A stretch of DNA of 64,000 bases from Bacteroidia bacterium (GCA_030427905.1 JAUICL010000002.1:248001-312000); one strand, 5' to 3'; shown: positions 50,195-60,275, counted from the first letter of the stretch. The notes: generated by a model not told the origin, from the letters alone. Translations and numbers: made by a program.

Positions 50195-51106
50195 ATGAAG
50201 TTTGAAGTCACGATCCTTGGTTGTGGATCTGCGACTCCTACCTTAAGGCATTTTCCCACTTCTCAAGTTCTCAATTACAACGAGCAACTTTATCTCTTCG
50301 ATTGCGGTGAAGGTGCCCAGCTGCAAATGCGACGCTATAAAGTCCGTTTTCAGCGAATCAATCGGATTTTTATAACTCATCTTCATGGCGATCATTGGTT
50401 GGGACTGGCCGGACTGCTCTCTACCCTTCACCTTTTAGGGAGAACGCAAAAGCTCCATATCCATGCCCATTCGGCACTTCGTGGAATTATTGAGAGCCAG
50501 TTGGCTGTTTCTCATGCCAGGCTGCGGTTTCCAATAGAGTGGCATGCGTTAAATTTTAAAGACAAGGAAGTTGTCTGGGAAAGCGATCAAGTGCAAGTAG
50601 AGAGTTTTCCGCTTGCACATGGAGTGCTATGCTGTGGTTTCAAATTTTCAGAGAAGCCGAAGCCCAGAAATATCAGGCCTGAAGCGATCGCTCATTACAA
50701 TATTCCAGTGGTGAGAATTAGGCAAATCAAGCAAGGTGCTGACTACAAAACGCCCCAAGGTGATTTAATTCCCAATAAGGACTTAACCGTTGACCCACCC
50801 GAGCCAAAGTCATTCGCATTTTGTACCGACACGGCATACCACCCCAGAACGGCTGAATATGTGAAGAATGTGGATCTGCTCTATCACGAGGCTACATTCT
50901 TGGAAAAAGATGCATTACGCGCAAAGGAAACCAAGCATAGCACAGCTCGTCAAGCTGCTCAAGTGGCTCTCGAAGCTGGTGCTCGCAAGCTCTTATTGGG
51001 CCATTATTCAGCTCGTTACAGAGATGAAGATGATTTTTTATCAGAAGCTGGTTTAGTTTTTGAAAATGCGGTTTGCGCCCAAGAAGGAATGACGGTTCCT
51101 GTGTAG
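50195..51106 (+). CDS. rnz: ribonuclease Z (tRNA 3'-end endonuclease)
   Basis: Zinc-dependent endonuclease of the metallo-beta-lactamase fold that removes tRNA 3' trailers. The 303-residue protein has the zinc motif THLHGDHWLG (His62, His64, Asp66, His67), and later conserved His/Asp positions in FCTDTAYHPRT and ATFLEKDA...KHSTARQAAQ. The length is normal for the short form. It follows the STAS and T9SS cargo genes on one strand. Confidence 0.95.
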   Translation: MKFEVTILGCGSATPTLRHFPTSQVLNYNEQLYLFDCGEGAQLQMRRYKVRFQRINRIFITHLHGDHWLGLAGLLSTLHLLGRTQKLHIHAHSALRGIIESQLAVSHARLRFPIEWHALNFKDKEVVWESDQVQVESFPLAHGVLCCGFKFSEKPKPRNIRPEAIAHYNIPVVRIRQIKQGADYKTPQGDLIPNKDLTVDPPEPKSFAFCTDTAYHPRTAEYVKNVDLLYHEATFLEKDALRAKETKHSTARQAAQVALEAGARKLLLGHYSARYRDEDDFLSEAGLVFENAVCAQEGMTVPV

Positions 51107-51118
51107 GTTGAAAAAAGG

Positions 51119-51151
51119 TTGTAGGAATTTTGCCTACGGACCTTATCTTTG
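51119..51151 (+). promoter_or_regulatory. promoter of the NarL-type regulator gene
   Basis: TTG at 51119-51121 and TATCTTTG at 51144-51151, spacing 22. An in-frame TTG codon at 51149 lies inside the -7 box and so cannot be the start. Confidence 0.72.
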
Positions 51152-51181
51152 CTATTTAAACGAAATCTAAATAAGAATCCT

Positions 51182-51880
51182 GTGTCTGATGTAGTTGATG
51201 TAGTGGTGGCAGATAGCAATAGGCTCATAGGCTTAGGGCTTGATGCAGTATTTAAGGCACATGCCGACATCCAGCTTCACGCTCAGGCAACAGATTTGGA
51301 GTCCTTGATAGACCGTTTGGACAGTGAGCAAATCGATGTGGTTTTGATGGATTTCACCGCCAAAGGGTTTTCACTCGAATCCATTGCGACAGTTATCAAC
51401 CGTTACCCAAATGTTCGGGTGGTGGCCATCACCCCCGATCAAGAAGGGACTACCATCGTAAATGCGTTGAAGGCCGGTGTGACGAGCTATGTGAAAAAGG
51501 ATTGTGATTTTGACGAGATCATTTCATCGGTAAGAGAGACCGCTCAAGGGTCTAAGTTTTTTTGTGGTAAAATATTAGAGACGATCCGCCAAGTGGATAT
51601 AAATCCCAACGATCAATCGATTGAGAAATTTTCTTGTGAACCCATCTATCTCTCTGCTCGTGAGCAGGAAATCATTACCCTTATTGCTGAAGGCCACACC
51701 AATACATCCATAGCTGAAAAGCTTTTCTTAAGCCCGCATACAGTTAATACCCACCGCAAAAACATCATGCAGAAATTGGGGGTGAAAAACACAGCCTCCA
51801 TTGTGATGTACGCGGTAAAGTCCAATTTGGTCAACGTGAATAAATTCCTTTTCTCCTCAGGAGCGGCTCCCATTGAGTAA
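51182..51880 (+). CDS. orphan NarL/FixJ-type response regulator
   Basis: A 232-residue transcription regulator. The GTG at 51182 is the start because the longer frame begins inside the promoter. The receiver domain has the acidic pocket VVVADSN, phospho-acceptor Asp in VLMDFTA, switch Thr in AITPD and Lys in YVKKDC; the C-terminal LuxR-type HTH is LSAREQEIITLIAEGHTN...SPHTVNTHRKNIM. No sensor kinase is adjacent. It is followed by the GlcNAc kinase gene. Confidence 0.9.
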   Translation: MSDVVDVVVADSNRLIGLGLDAVFKAHADIQLHAQATDLESLIDRLDSEQIDVVLMDFTAKGFSLESIATVINRYPNVRVVAITPDQEGTTIVNALKAGVTSYVKKDCDFDEIISSVRETAQGSKFFCGKILETIRQVDINPNDQSIEKFSCEPIYLSAREQEIITLIAEGHTNTSIAEKLFLSPHTVNTHRKNIMQKLGVKNTASIVMYAVKSNLVNVNKFLFSSGAAPIE

Positions 51881-51901
51881 TTTACATAGATTTGCTGCCA
51901 T

Positions 51902-52741
51902 ATGATTTTGGTAGCTGATAGCGGATCCACAAAGACGGATTGGCGACTTCTTACACCCGAAGGCCAGGAGCTTTCTTTCCATTCTGAAGGAATCAACCCC
52001 TTTTTTCATACACGACTTTCCGTTTCAGAAGTTCTGTTGAATATCACACTTCCAATTGGGCATTTCGATGATGTTTCAGCAGTTTATTTCTATGGAGCTG
52101 GTTGTAGCACAGAGAAGAATGTCAAGCTCATGAAGGATGGATTTTCAACGGTTTTTCGGCATGCTGAAATCAACATTCTCCACGATCTCCTTGGTGCTGC
52201 ACGGGCACTCTACCACCGGAGCGATGGTATCGCAGGTATCCTAGGCACGGGCTCAAATGCCTGTTTGTTTGAAGGCGGTGAGATCACTGTTCAGCTGGGC
52301 GGCGCGGGATACATTCTCGGCGACGAAGGAAGTGGGCTACATATCGGTCGTAAGGTTATCCGCGATTATACCAATCACCTAATGCCTGAGAAGTTTGAGA
52401 AGCTTTTTGCCAAAGCATACCCCATAAGCAGGCAAGAGATTGTTGACGCTGTGTACAAGAAGCCAATGCCCAACCGGTTTTTAGCTTCGTTCAGTCGCTT
52501 TGCCAGTGAGCATATTTCTAGCCCTTATATGCAGTCGCTGGTGGATGATGCTTTCGAAAAGTACTTTGATCGATATATCGTGAAGTTCCCAAATTATAAG
52601 CAGCACAAGTTGCGGATTGTTGGCTCAGTTGGATTTGTCTTGAAAGATCGACTAGAAATGCAAGCTAAGCGTGTAGGAATCGAACTCGATCGGGTAATCA
52701 AAGCGCCAATAGATGGACTAGTAGACTACCACCGAAGCTAG
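51902..52741 (+). CDS. BadF/BadG-family N-acetylglucosamine kinase-like protein
   Basis: A 279-residue sugar kinase of the actin-like ATPase fold. The phosphate blocks are DSGSTKTDWRLL (6-17) and GILGTGSNACLFEGG, followed by GDEGSGLHIGRK, typical of GlcNAc kinases in Bacteroidota cell-wall recycling. A TAGATTTG -7-like box at 51887-51894 precedes it, without a clear -33. Its last four bases overlap the end of the convergent M23 peptidase gene. Substrate assignment is from the family, not proven. Confidence 0.88.
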   Translation: MILVADSGSTKTDWRLLTPEGQELSFHSEGINPFFHTRLSVSEVLLNITLPIGHFDDVSAVYFYGAGCSTEKNVKLMKDGFSTVFRHAEINILHDLLGAARALYHRSDGIAGILGTGSNACLFEGGEITVQLGGAGYILGDEGSGLHIGRKVIRDYTNHLMPEKFEKLFAKAYPISRQEIVDAVYKKPMPNRFLASFSRFASEHISSPYMQSLVDDAFEKYFDRYIVKFPNYKQHKLRIVGSVGFVLKDRLEMQAKRVGIELDRVIKAPIDGLVDYHRS

Positions 52742-54447
52742 AAGGTGTACTTGTATGTTTGCGACACTTCATTGTCGCAGCGATCTTTGATCACCACCTT
52801 AAGCTCATTTTCGCCTTTCTCCAAGTTTATCTCGGTTAAGTCTAGCCACAGGTGTTTTTTCTTAGGGTCGTATTGGAGCAAAACCCATTTTCCATTAAGG
52901 TAGCCGTTATATGAGTTTACACCCGATCGGTCGTCTTGAATCTTAAAGTGAACTTTACTTTTCCCGTTTACAGGGCCTGATCTCGAGTTTTTCCAAGCCC
53001 AAAGGGTAGGAGCCACCGTATCGACCGAAAGGTAGTATTTGCCCAGGTACTTCGACTTAAACTCAAACCATTCTCCATCCACTTCACCAGCTATAAAAGA
53101 TTTGCCACCACTTGCGGATTCGCGGACGGCAATTATTTGACTCGGTTTTACAATGATCGGTGCGTTGACCTTGATGCGGTACGTGGCACTTCTCTGGAGC
53201 GGAGTGTACGCATTGTGCGCCACAAATACGGGCGAGAACATCTCTGGTTTTTGCATTTGCCTACTGAAGTTGAAAGGCAGATCGTCGTATAAAACGTGTT
53301 TGGGAAGCTCTATTTTGAACTCATCCTGATAGGCAAACTGGTTCTCTGTATTCCAATGAAAAAGTGCATCAAACTCACTGCTTCTGGGTACTCCCGGAAT
53401 AGTTTCTTCCACTTCAAACTCAAAGTTTAAGACGGATGAATTGCCGTAGGCGTCAATGGAATTGTACACTCCCGTGTGCACACCGCTTGATGGGTTTACC
53501 ACCCCTGCATTCTGTGGTGTCGTGCGGTAGATTTCCAGTTCATTTCCTGGCGATTTAAAAGATTTGTGGTAGTGCCATCGGTGCGCGTGGTAGGCTTCGT
53601 AGTCTTTGTAGGTATTGATCTGCTTCGATGTCGCAAAATCTATTTCATCAAAACGCTGGGAGCAAACCGTATCACCATCCAACACCAAATCAAGGCTGTA
53701 AACTCCGCACTTATTGGGTTGATCGTTGAGGTAGTCAATGGTATGCACACTAAAAGCGATGGGACCGTAGGTACGGACTTCCGTGCCTGCTTTCAAATGG
53801 TAGTTCCCGCTATTTCCGTGTACCACAAAACTCTTGGGTTCTTGTGCGCCATTGACAAATGAAGAGTCACTCATGGGGTATACCCGCAAGCCGCGGATTC
53901 GCGGTGGGATATTGTCTTTGATATCAAAACCAAACAACAAGGGGTTTTGAGCTCTTTGGGTTTTCGAATCCCGAATTTCAAAATGAAGGTGCGGGCCTCC
54001 ACTACCACCTGAGTTTCCACTTAGACCAATCACTTCACCCTTCTTTACTTCCACTCGCTCTTCTGGGCCAAAGTCTACAGCAAATGATTCTTTTGCGTAC
54101 TGCTCCTTTCGCACTACGGCTGTTATTTTTTCGCTGAACGATTGCATGTGCCCGTACACCGTAGTGTACCCGTTGGGATGAGCGATGTAAAGCACATTTC
54201 CATAACCCCACGGCGATACACCAATTCTGCTCACCACGCCATCTTCCGCGGCTAAAACAGGGAAGCCTTCAACACCTTGCGTCTTAATATCAATCCCCGT
54301 ATGGAAATGGTTGGTGCGCAACTCTGCAAAATTCCCAGATAGGTAAAGCGGTATGTCGAGCGGTGCGCCAAAACGGGGAAGACTATCTTGACCAAGCGCC
54401 TGGAAAAACGAAAAAAGAGTGATTAAAACGGTGAGTGATTTTCTCAA
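52738..54447 (-). CDS. M23-family peptidoglycan metallopeptidase, long form
   Basis: A 569-residue predicted periplasmic zinc endopeptidase. It has a signal peptide (MRKSLTVLITLFSFFQALGQ) and the M23 domain near the N-terminus: HFHTGIDIKTQG (about 47-58), YGHMQ, and HLHFEIRD (about 150-157). The remaining two thirds are beta-rich, perhaps Ig- or jelly-roll-like modules with no recognised activity. Such long M23 proteins are common in Bacteroidota and are thought to act on peptidoglycan cross-links. It starts next to the promoter of the zapA operon, divergent. Confidence 0.9.
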   Translation of the reverse strand: MRKSLTVLITLFSFFQALGQDSLPRFGAPLDIPLYLSGNFAELRTNHFHTGIDIKTQGVEGFPVLAAEDGVVSRIGVSPWGYGNVLYIAHPNGYTTVYGHMQSFSEKITAVVRKEQYAKESFAVDFGPEERVEVKKGEVIGLSGNSGGSGGPHLHFEIRDSKTQRAQNPLLFGFDIKDNIPPRIRGLRVYPMSDSSFVNGAQEPKSFVVHGNSGNYHLKAGTEVRTYGPIAFSVHTIDYLNDQPNKCGVYSLDLVLDGDTVCSQRFDEIDFATSKQINTYKDYEAYHAHRWHYHKSFKSPGNELEIYRTTPQNAGVVNPSSGVHTGVYNSIDAYGNSSVLNFEFEVEETIPGVPRSSEFDALFHWNTENQFAYQDEFKIELPKHVLYDDLPFNFSRQMQKPEMFSPVFVAHNAYTPLQRSATYRIKVNAPIIVKPSQIIAVRESASGGKSFIAGEVDGEWFEFKSKYLGKYYLSVDTVAPTLWAWKNSRSGPVNGKSKVHFKIQDDRSGVNSYNGYLNGKWVLLQYDPKKKHLWLDLTEINLEKGENELKVVIKDRCDNEVSQTYKYTF

Positions 54448-54560
54448 AATGACAATTTCTGTAAAAGTAAATTCTGCAAAGGGGAATACCCATTTCCTTC
54501 TTGCCTAAGATTTAAACATATACAGGTGTAAATTAATTGTGTGAAGGGCCATATTCAATT

Positions 54561-54590
54561 TTGTAATTCATCGAGACGAAGCTACATTTG
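54561..54590 (+). promoter_or_regulatory. promoter of the coiled-coil-zapA-rny operon
   Basis: TTG at 54561-54563 and TACATTTG at 54583-54590, spacing 19, pointing toward the coiled-coil gene. Confidence 0.8.
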
Positions 54591-54624
54591 TGTAACCTCT
54601 CGTAAGGTTTGAGAATATCGATCA

Positions 54625-54918
54625 ATGAGCCAAGAAGTATCTTCGAGATTAACACGCATAGAATCTAAACTAGCAAAAGCCGCCAATGCGGTAGCTGAGC
54701 TAAAAAAAGATCGGGACATGTTGAAACTGGAGAACGAGAAGCTCAAGTCTGATTTGGCCGATGAGTCATTGAAACGCAAGTCGATAGAAGAGCAATACGA
54801 AAGGCTAAAGCTCGTTAAGTCATTAGTATCTCACACCGATGATAAGACGGCAATGAAGTTTCGAGTGAATGAATTAGTGAAGGAGATTGATAAGTGCTTA
54901 GCACTTTTAAATAGATAG
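54625..54918 (+). CDS. small coiled-coil protein, ZapB-like position
   Basis: A 97-residue protein that is almost entirely a coiled coil, with heptads of Leu and charged residues (for example KKDRDMLKLENEKLKSDLA, residues 28-46), and a small C-terminal helical segment. It lies 10 bases upstream of zapA. The position and coiled-coil build suggest a cell-division or ZapA-partner role, comparable to ZapB; sequence identity to ZapB cannot be judged here. Function is inferred from context only. Confidence 0.78.
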   Translation: MSQEVSSRLTRIESKLAKAANAVAELKKDRDMLKLENEKLKSDLADESLKRKSIEEQYERLKLVKSLVSHTDDKTAMKFRVNELVKEIDKCLALLNR

Positions 54919-54928
54919 TTGTAGCCAG

Positions 54929-55207
54929 ATGGCTGATAAATCAATAAAGGTAACCATAGCAGGACGCATATATCCGATCACCGTAAAAGGCGATGAAGAA
55001 GAAAGTGTGCGCAATGCTGCGAAGGAAATAGACGACAACATCAAGTTCTTACAACAGAATTATGCGGTCAAAGACAAGCAAGATTTGCTTGCGATGACTG
55101 CGCTTGAATTGTCAACTAAGTCTCGGGATGCAGGTGGGGCTAAGGCTCCTGTTATCGATTCGTCAGTTCTAGACCGCATCGAAGCGGCTGTAGACAGCTT
55201 GATCTAG
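54929..55207 (+). CDS. zapA: cell division protein ZapA
   Basis: A 92-residue Z-ring-associated protein. It has the family N-terminus VTIAGRIYPITVKGDEEE, then a helix with RNAAKEIDDNIKFLQQ and a coiled-coil end; ZapA promotes FtsZ filament bundling. It is the middle gene of a conserved coiled-coil-zapA-rny operon. The gap to rny is 58 bases, too short for a 6S RNA. Confidence 0.92.
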   Translation: MADKSIKVTIAGRIYPITVKGDEEESVRNAAKEIDDNIKFLQQNYAVKDKQDLLAMTALELSTKSRDAGGAKAPVIDSSVLDRIEAAVDSLI

Positions 55208-55265
55208 ACAATCTCCATTTTGAATTAGTGTTTATAATGGCAGCTTGCTGCCGAAAGAAAGAAAA

Positions 55266-56807
55266 ATGGATCTAACATCAATTTTGATAGGTGTGCTAGG
55301 AGGTCTGCTAGTCGGGGGAGGAATCGCCTGGGTAGCGCTCAATGCCGCCATCAACAAAAAGAAAACCGGAATCTTGGCAGAAGCCGAGAAGGAAGGTGAA
55401 GCCATCAAGAAAGAAAAGATGGTGCAAGCGAAGGAGAAATTCCTTCAGCTCAAGGAAGAGCACGAAAAGGTGATCAAGGATAGAAATCGAAAAATCCAGA
55501 GCACTGAAGATAAGCTCAAGCAGCGCGAGTCTGTGATGAGTAAGAAAATCGAAGAAAACAAGAAAGCTACACGGGAGGTAGAAGCCATCCGCAATAACCT
55601 GAATCGTCAGCTTGAAGTAGTGTCCAAAAAGCAGAAGGAGCTTGAAAAGTCGCACCACGAGCACGTAGAGCAGCTTGAAAAAGTAGCCAGTATCTCTGCT
55701 GAAGATGCCAAGTCTGAGCTTATGAAGGCGCTGAAAGACGAAGCAAAGACCGAGGCGATGAACCACATAAAAAACATCATGGATGAAGCCAAGCTTACTG
55801 CTGGAGCCGAAGCCAAAAAGATTGTGATTCAAAGCATTCAACGTCTGGCAACAGAACACGCTATCGAAAACTCTGTTTCTGTATTCAATATCGAAAGCGA
55901 TGAGCTCAAAGGGCGAATCATCGGTCGCGAAGGAAGAAACATACGCGCCCTGGAAGCAGCTACTGGAGTAGAGATCATCGTAGATGATACGCCAGAAGCG
56001 ATTATCCTTTCTTGCTTTGATCCGGTGCGTCGAGAAATCGCGCGTCTCTCCCTTCACCAATTGGTGTCTGACGGACGAATCCACCCAGCCCGTATCGAGG
56101 AAGTGGTTAGAAAAGTAACTAAGCAGATCGAAGAAGAAATTATCGAGACTGGTAAACGCACCTGTATCGATTTGGGTATTCACGGTTTGAACCCGAATTT
56201 GATCCGTATGGTTGGGCGTATGAAGTACAGATCTTCTTACGGTCAGAATTTGCTTCAACACAGCCGTGAAGTAGCCAACCTGAGTGCCACAATGGCTTCT
56301 GAGCTTGGGTTGAATACTAAGCTAGCCAAACGAGCAGGACTTCTTCACGATATCGGAAAAGTGCCTGAAGATGAGCCGGAGATGCCACACGCATTGCTCG
56401 GTATGAAGCTCGCCGAAAAGTATGGTGAGAAACCTGATGTCTGCAATGCCATTGGAGCTCACCACGACGAGATCGAAATGAATTGTATGCTGGCGCCAGT
56501 TATCCAAGTTTGTGATGCCATTTCTGGTGCAAGACCGGGAGCACGTCGAGAAGTAGTAGAATCGTACATCAAGCGACTTCAAGATCTCGAAAACCTTGCA
56601 TTGAGCTACGACGGAGTTACTAAGTCTTACGCTATTCAAGCCGGACGTGAGCTGCGCGTAATGGTCGAGAGCGAAAAGGTGACCGACGAGCAAGCAGATG
56701 TGTTGAGTTTCGACATTTCTCAGAAAATACAGAATGAAATGACCTACCCAGGTCAAGTAAAAGTTACGGTCATTCGCGAAAAGCGAGCGATCAATTACGC
56801 TAAGTAA
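55266..56807 (+). CDS. rny: ribonuclease Y
   Basis: Membrane-anchored endoribonuclease that starts mRNA decay. The 513-residue protein starts [18 protein letters not shown], an N-terminal anchor (about 3-25), followed by a long coiled coil (about 30-190), a KH RNA-binding domain with [15 protein letters not shown] (about 210), and an HD domain with [10 protein letters not shown] and the metal-binding pair in LLHDIGK. The ATG at 55266 is preferred over the longer frame. The polysaccharide epimerase gene starts only 3 bases after it. Confidence 0.94.
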   Translation: MDLTSILIGVLGGLLVGGGIAWVALNAAINKKKTGILAEAEKEGEAIKKEKMVQAKEKFLQLKEEHEKVIKDRNRKIQSTEDKLKQRESVMSKKIEENKKATREVEAIRNNLNRQLEVVSKKQKELEKSHHEHVEQLEKVASISAEDAKSELMKALKDEAKTEAMNHIKNIMDEAKLTAGAEAKKIVIQSIQRLATEHAIENSVSVFNIESDELKGRIIGREGRNIRALEAATGVEIIVDDTPEAIILSCFDPVRREIARLSLHQLVSDGRIHPARIEEVVRKVTKQIEEEIIETGKRTCIDLGIHGLNPNLIRMVGRMKYRSSYGQNLLQHSREVANLSATMASELGLNTKLAKRAGLLHDIGKVPEDEPEMPHALLGMKLAEKYGEKPDVCNAIGAHHDEIEMNCMLAPVIQVCDAISGARPGARREVVESYIKRLQDLENLALSYDGVTKSYAIQAGRELRVMVESEKVTDEQADVLSFDISQKIQNEMTYPGQVKVTVIREKRAINYAK

Positions 56808-56810
56808 TCC

Positions 56811-57803
56811 ATGTACCAAAAGGTCAGCGGAAAACGCATATTAATCACGGGGGGAGCCGGTTTTATCGGCTCCAACCTTTGCGATTCGTTTGTCGAATCA
56901 GGCAATGGAGTCATTTGTTTTGACAACTTGTCAACTGGTTTTAAATCGAATATTGAGCACCTGGAATCTCTGGGTGCTTTTACTTTTATAGAAGGAGATA
57001 TTCGAAACTACGATCAAGTAGCAGAAGCCATGAATGGAGTTGATCTCGTTCTTCATCAAGCTGCTCTTGGGAGTGTTCCTCGTAGCATCAACGACCCGAT
57101 TACATCCAATAATGTAAACATTAGCGGGTTTTTGAATGTGATAGAAGCTGCCCGAAATTTGGGGGTAAATCGCGTGGTATATGCGGCCAGCTCCAGTACA
57201 TATGGCGATAGTAAAAAATTGCCGAAAGTGGAAGATGAAATCGGTATGCCACTTTCTCCCTATGCCGTTACCAAGCTCGTAAACGAGCTCTACGCGCATG
57301 TGTATGGTGATCTTTTTCATCTAGAGCTTATTGGTCTTCGGTACTTTAATGTATTTGGAAAAAGACAAACTCCAGATGGGGCCTATGCCGCAGCTATCCC
57401 GAAATTTACTCAGGCATTCATTGACCACAAGTCGCCAACCGTACACGGTGATGGGCTACAAACACGCGATTTTACGTACATCGAAAATGTGGTTCAGATG
57501 AACCATTTGGCTGCAGGTACGCAGAACCCCGAAGCTGTCAATCAGGTGTATAATGTGGCTTACGGCGATCGAACTACGCTTGTCGACTTGATTGAGATAA
57601 TTCGAACGGCACTTGTTGAACATGATGAGGAAATAGCCCATGTTGACCTGGAGTTTGGACCATCGCGACAAGGTGATGTGAGAGACTCACTTGCAGACGT
57701 TTCTAAGGCAAAAGACTTGCTCGGATATAACCCTACTCACTCATTGAAGCAAGGGATTGAAGAAGCCATGAACTGGTATTGGAATTCGCTCAGGGTCAAC
57801 TAA
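56811..57803 (+). CDS. UDP-N-acetylglucosamine 4-epimerase, WbpP/Gne type (SDR family)
   Basis: First gene of the surface-polysaccharide locus. The 330-residue protein has the NAD block ILITGGAGFIGSNLCD (about 11-26), the active-site YxxxK (YAVTK, about 152-156) preceded by AASSSTYGDS, and NVFGKRQTPDGAYA, typical of WbpP/TviC-like 4-epimerases that make UDP-GalNAc(A). It starts 3 bases after rny, which links the locus to the zapA-rny transcript. The exact sugar is inferred. Confidence 0.9.
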   Translation: MYQKVSGKRILITGGAGFIGSNLCDSFVESGNGVICFDNLSTGFKSNIEHLESLGAFTFIEGDIRNYDQVAEAMNGVDLVLHQAALGSVPRSINDPITSNNVNISGFLNVIEAARNLGVNRVVYAASSSTYGDSKKLPKVEDEIGMPLSPYAVTKLVNELYAHVYGDLFHLELIGLRYFNVFGKRQTPDGAYAAAIPKFTQAFIDHKSPTVHGDGLQTRDFTYIENVVQMNHLAAGTQNPEAVNQVYNVAYGDRTTLVDLIEIIRTALVEHDEEIAHVDLEFGPSRQGDVRDSLADVSKAKDLLGYNPTHSLKQGIEEAMNWYWNSLRVN

Positions 57804-57890
57804 ACAGATTCATCACGCTACGTGGATAAGTTGAAGGGATTCATGCCGATGCTTCGATTTAAAACTTCATCTTAGCATTAGCCTTGCTGT

Positions 57891-59183
57891 ATGAGGAAGA
57901 AGCTAAATGAAATATTCAAGTCAGAGTTTCTCAAAAACTTTGGATTTGTGTTCTCGGGAAATGGTCTTGCCCTCGTGATTCCATTTCTGATAGCTCCTTT
58001 TCTCACCCGACTTTACACACCAGAAGATTTTGCGGGGTATGAGCTTTTTGCGCGGGTGGTGGCGCTGTTAATAGCTATCGCTACACTCCGTTTCGATGTC
58101 GCCATTATACTTCCTAAGCATCGCGAGGAGTCCATCGAAATTGTACGTCTCGCTTTTCGCGTTTTGGTGATTAGCACGCTATTGATGACAGTACTCATTT
58201 TCCCATTTCGGGATTCGATTGCAAACTTTGTTGGCAATACTAGCTTGGCTGGGTATCTCTGGTGGGTCCCCGTTTCCGTGTTTTTTGGAAGCGCACTCTA
58301 TGTGCTGAGCCAGTTTTTGGTCAGGGAGAAAGCCTTCAAGGCCGTGGCTGTCAACAAGCTCGTGACCACGGGGAGTGGTAACCTTGCCAAGTATGGGATG
58401 GGTTTCTTTTTTAGGTCCGGATTGGGACTCGTACTAGGACATCTTATCGGAGTAGTTGTTCCCGTTTTTATGCTTTTCAAGAGGATTGAAATTCGCTCTA
58501 TGCTACGTGAGCTAATTCATACCAAAAGCGAAAGTTTGAAGGCCACAGCGATCAGATACAAGCAGTTTCCAATGTACAATATGCCACATGCCTTTTACGA
58601 TGAAGGAATACGTACGCTGCTATTTGTGGCCATCTCAGCATATTACGGGGAGCTAATTGTCGGTTTGTTTGGCTTGACCTATAGGTACATCAGGGTTCCA
58701 GTACAGGTGTTTGGTGGAGCACTTACCCAAGTTTTTGTGCCTGAGATTGCTGGTGATTATGAAGATGGAGCGGATATTCGGCCTAAGGTGAAAAAGGTAA
58801 TTTTAAGTCTATTCGCCATCGGGTTCTTGCCTTTTGCTATTCTGTTTTTTATTGGGCCCGATCTATTCGGTTTAGTCTTTGGAGATCAATGGATAGAGTC
58901 TGGTAAGTATGCCGTTTATATCGCGCCTTGGCTGTTTTTTAATTTTATAGTCTCACCTGTTTCCATGGTGCCAAGCATCGCACGTAAGCAAGGCAAGTTC
59001 TTTTTGGTCAATGTGTTATTTACGCTCATTGCGAGTGCATTTCTCGTGATCTTGCCTACTATGGGCTATGGCTTTGATGTAGTGCTCATCACATACTCTG
59101 CTATTAACGCCTTGCTCAATATCTTTTTGGCCTTCTGGTTTGTCCACATTTTGAATCCTTTAAAGCGTGTTTCAGGGCTATGA
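57891..59183 (+). CDS. Wzx-like polysaccharide flippase
   Basis: Predicted MOP-superfamily membrane transporter that flips lipid-linked repeat units. The 430-residue protein has about 12 membrane helices, beginning KNFGFVFSGNGLALVIPF and ending FFLVNVLFTLIASAFLVI. The position between the epimerase and two glycosyltransferases supports the role. Its stop overlaps the next ATG (ATGA), so translation is coupled. A TAGCCTTG box before it is a weak candidate promoter. Confidence 0.88.
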   Translation: MRKKLNEIFKSEFLKNFGFVFSGNGLALVIPFLIAPFLTRLYTPEDFAGYELFARVVALLIAIATLRFDVAIILPKHREESIEIVRLAFRVLVISTLLMTVLIFPFRDSIANFVGNTSLAGYLWWVPVSVFFGSALYVLSQFLVREKAFKAVAVNKLVTTGSGNLAKYGMGFFFRSGLGLVLGHLIGVVVPVFMLFKRIEIRSMLRELIHTKSESLKATAIRYKQFPMYNMPHAFYDEGIRTLLFVAISAYYGELIVGLFGLTYRYIRVPVQVFGGALTQVFVPEIAGDYEDGADIRPKVKKVILSLFAIGFLPFAILFFIGPDLFGLVFGDQWIESGKYAVYIAPWLFFNFIVSPVSMVPSIARKQGKFFLVNVLFTLIASAFLVILPTMGYGFDVVLITYSAINALLNIFLAFWFVHILNPLKRVSGL

Positions 59184-60274
59184 GAATTTTGATTTTGGCA
59201 AACGCAAATTCGACTCACGTTTTGAAGTGGGTAGCAGGCTTAAAGGCCAAAGGTGCGGTGCTCGCAGTCTATTCGCTTTCGCCTCTCGAATCGGAAAATC
59301 AGAGCTACTATCAAGGTGTGGAGCTTAGGCACGGTGACACATGTCTTGTGGATTCAAGTTCATTTGCTAAGCTCAATTACTTTAAGAGATTACCTGACCT
59401 TAAGCGGTTCATAGCAGATTTTAAACCAGATATTCTGCACGCCCACTACGCTTCAAGCTACGGTTTGCTTGCGGCATTTTCCGGGTTTAAGAACTACGTT
59501 GTTTCTGCTTGGGGCTCAGATGTATACGCTTTTCCCAAAAGCAACCCCGTCAATCGAGCCATTATTAAAAAGGCCTTTAAGAAGGCTGCTGCGGTCTATT
59601 CAACAAGTAAGGACATGGCGCGTGTGATTCAAAAATACACAACCAAAAAGCCAGAAATAATTCCTTTCGGGGTGGATGTGGAACGATTTAAACCCAGTGA
59701 GAAAGCCAAGGGACCAGTGACGAAATTTGTCACAACTAAATCTCATTTTCCAATTTACCGAATCCCTGAAGTTGTAGAAGCTTTTCGTCGCGTTGTGGAG
59801 TTAAACCAGGGGTTGAATATAGAGCTCTATGTGGCAGGCGATGGTCCTGAGTTTGATCGTGCGCGGGTGGCAGCCGGGGCTTGTATCGATCGGGCGATCC
59901 ACTTCACGGGCAGAATCCATCCCGATGACATGCCTGCATTTCTTGCCAATAAGGATGTGTTGATCAACGTGCCTGTTTCGGAGAGTTTTGGCGTAGGGAT
60001 TCTAGAAGCTTCTTCAGCCGAATTGGCCGTGATAGCCACACGGGCTGGTGGGATACCTGAAGTACTCGAAGATGGAAAAACAGGGGTGTTAATCCCATCG
60101 AGTTTTACAAATGAGCTTGAAAAGGCCATCGTCGATTTCGCCATGAATCCAGATAAAATTCTGGCGTATGGAAAGGATGGTCGAGAATTCATCAAGGCGC
60201 ATTTTGATTGGAATATTTGTCTCGATATGCAGTGGAATTCTTACCAAAAACTCTTGGGAAAAGGATTTGAATAG
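59180..60274 (+). CDS. GT4-family glycosyltransferase
   Basis: A 364-residue glycosyltransferase of the GT4 family. It has a typical N-terminal Rossmann start MRILILANANSTHVLKW and a C-terminal domain with GDGPEFDRARVAA, NVPVSESFGVGILEASS and the E(x7)E-like region with GGIPEVLEDGKTG. Retaining chemistry is expected. The start codon overlaps the flippase stop. Its sugar donor and acceptor are unknown. Confidence 0.9.
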   Translation: MRILILANANSTHVLKWVAGLKAKGAVLAVYSLSPLESENQSYYQGVELRHGDTCLVDSSSFAKLNYFKRLPDLKRFIADFKPDILHAHYASSYGLLAAFSGFKNYVVSAWGSDVYAFPKSNPVNRAIIKKAFKKAAAVYSTSKDMARVIQKYTTKKPEIIPFGVDVERFKPSEKAKGPVTKFVTTKSHFPIYRIPEVVEAFRRVVELNQGLNIELYVAGDGPEFDRARVAAGACIDRAIHFTGRIHPDDMPAFLANKDVLINVPVSESFGVGILEASSAELAVIATRAGGIPEVLEDGKTGVLIPSSFTNELEKAIVDFAMNPDKILAYGKDGREFIKAHFDWNICLDMQWNSYQKLLGKGFE

Positions 60275-60275
60275 A

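Noticed and set aside
55208-55265. 6S RNA between zapA and rny
   Set aside because: The gap is only 58 bases, too short for a 6S RNA.
55308-56261. Long minus-strand open frame opposite rny (317 codons)
   Set aside because: It is the antisense shadow of a strongly conserved coding sequence; the coiled-coil codon pattern creates long open antisense frames.
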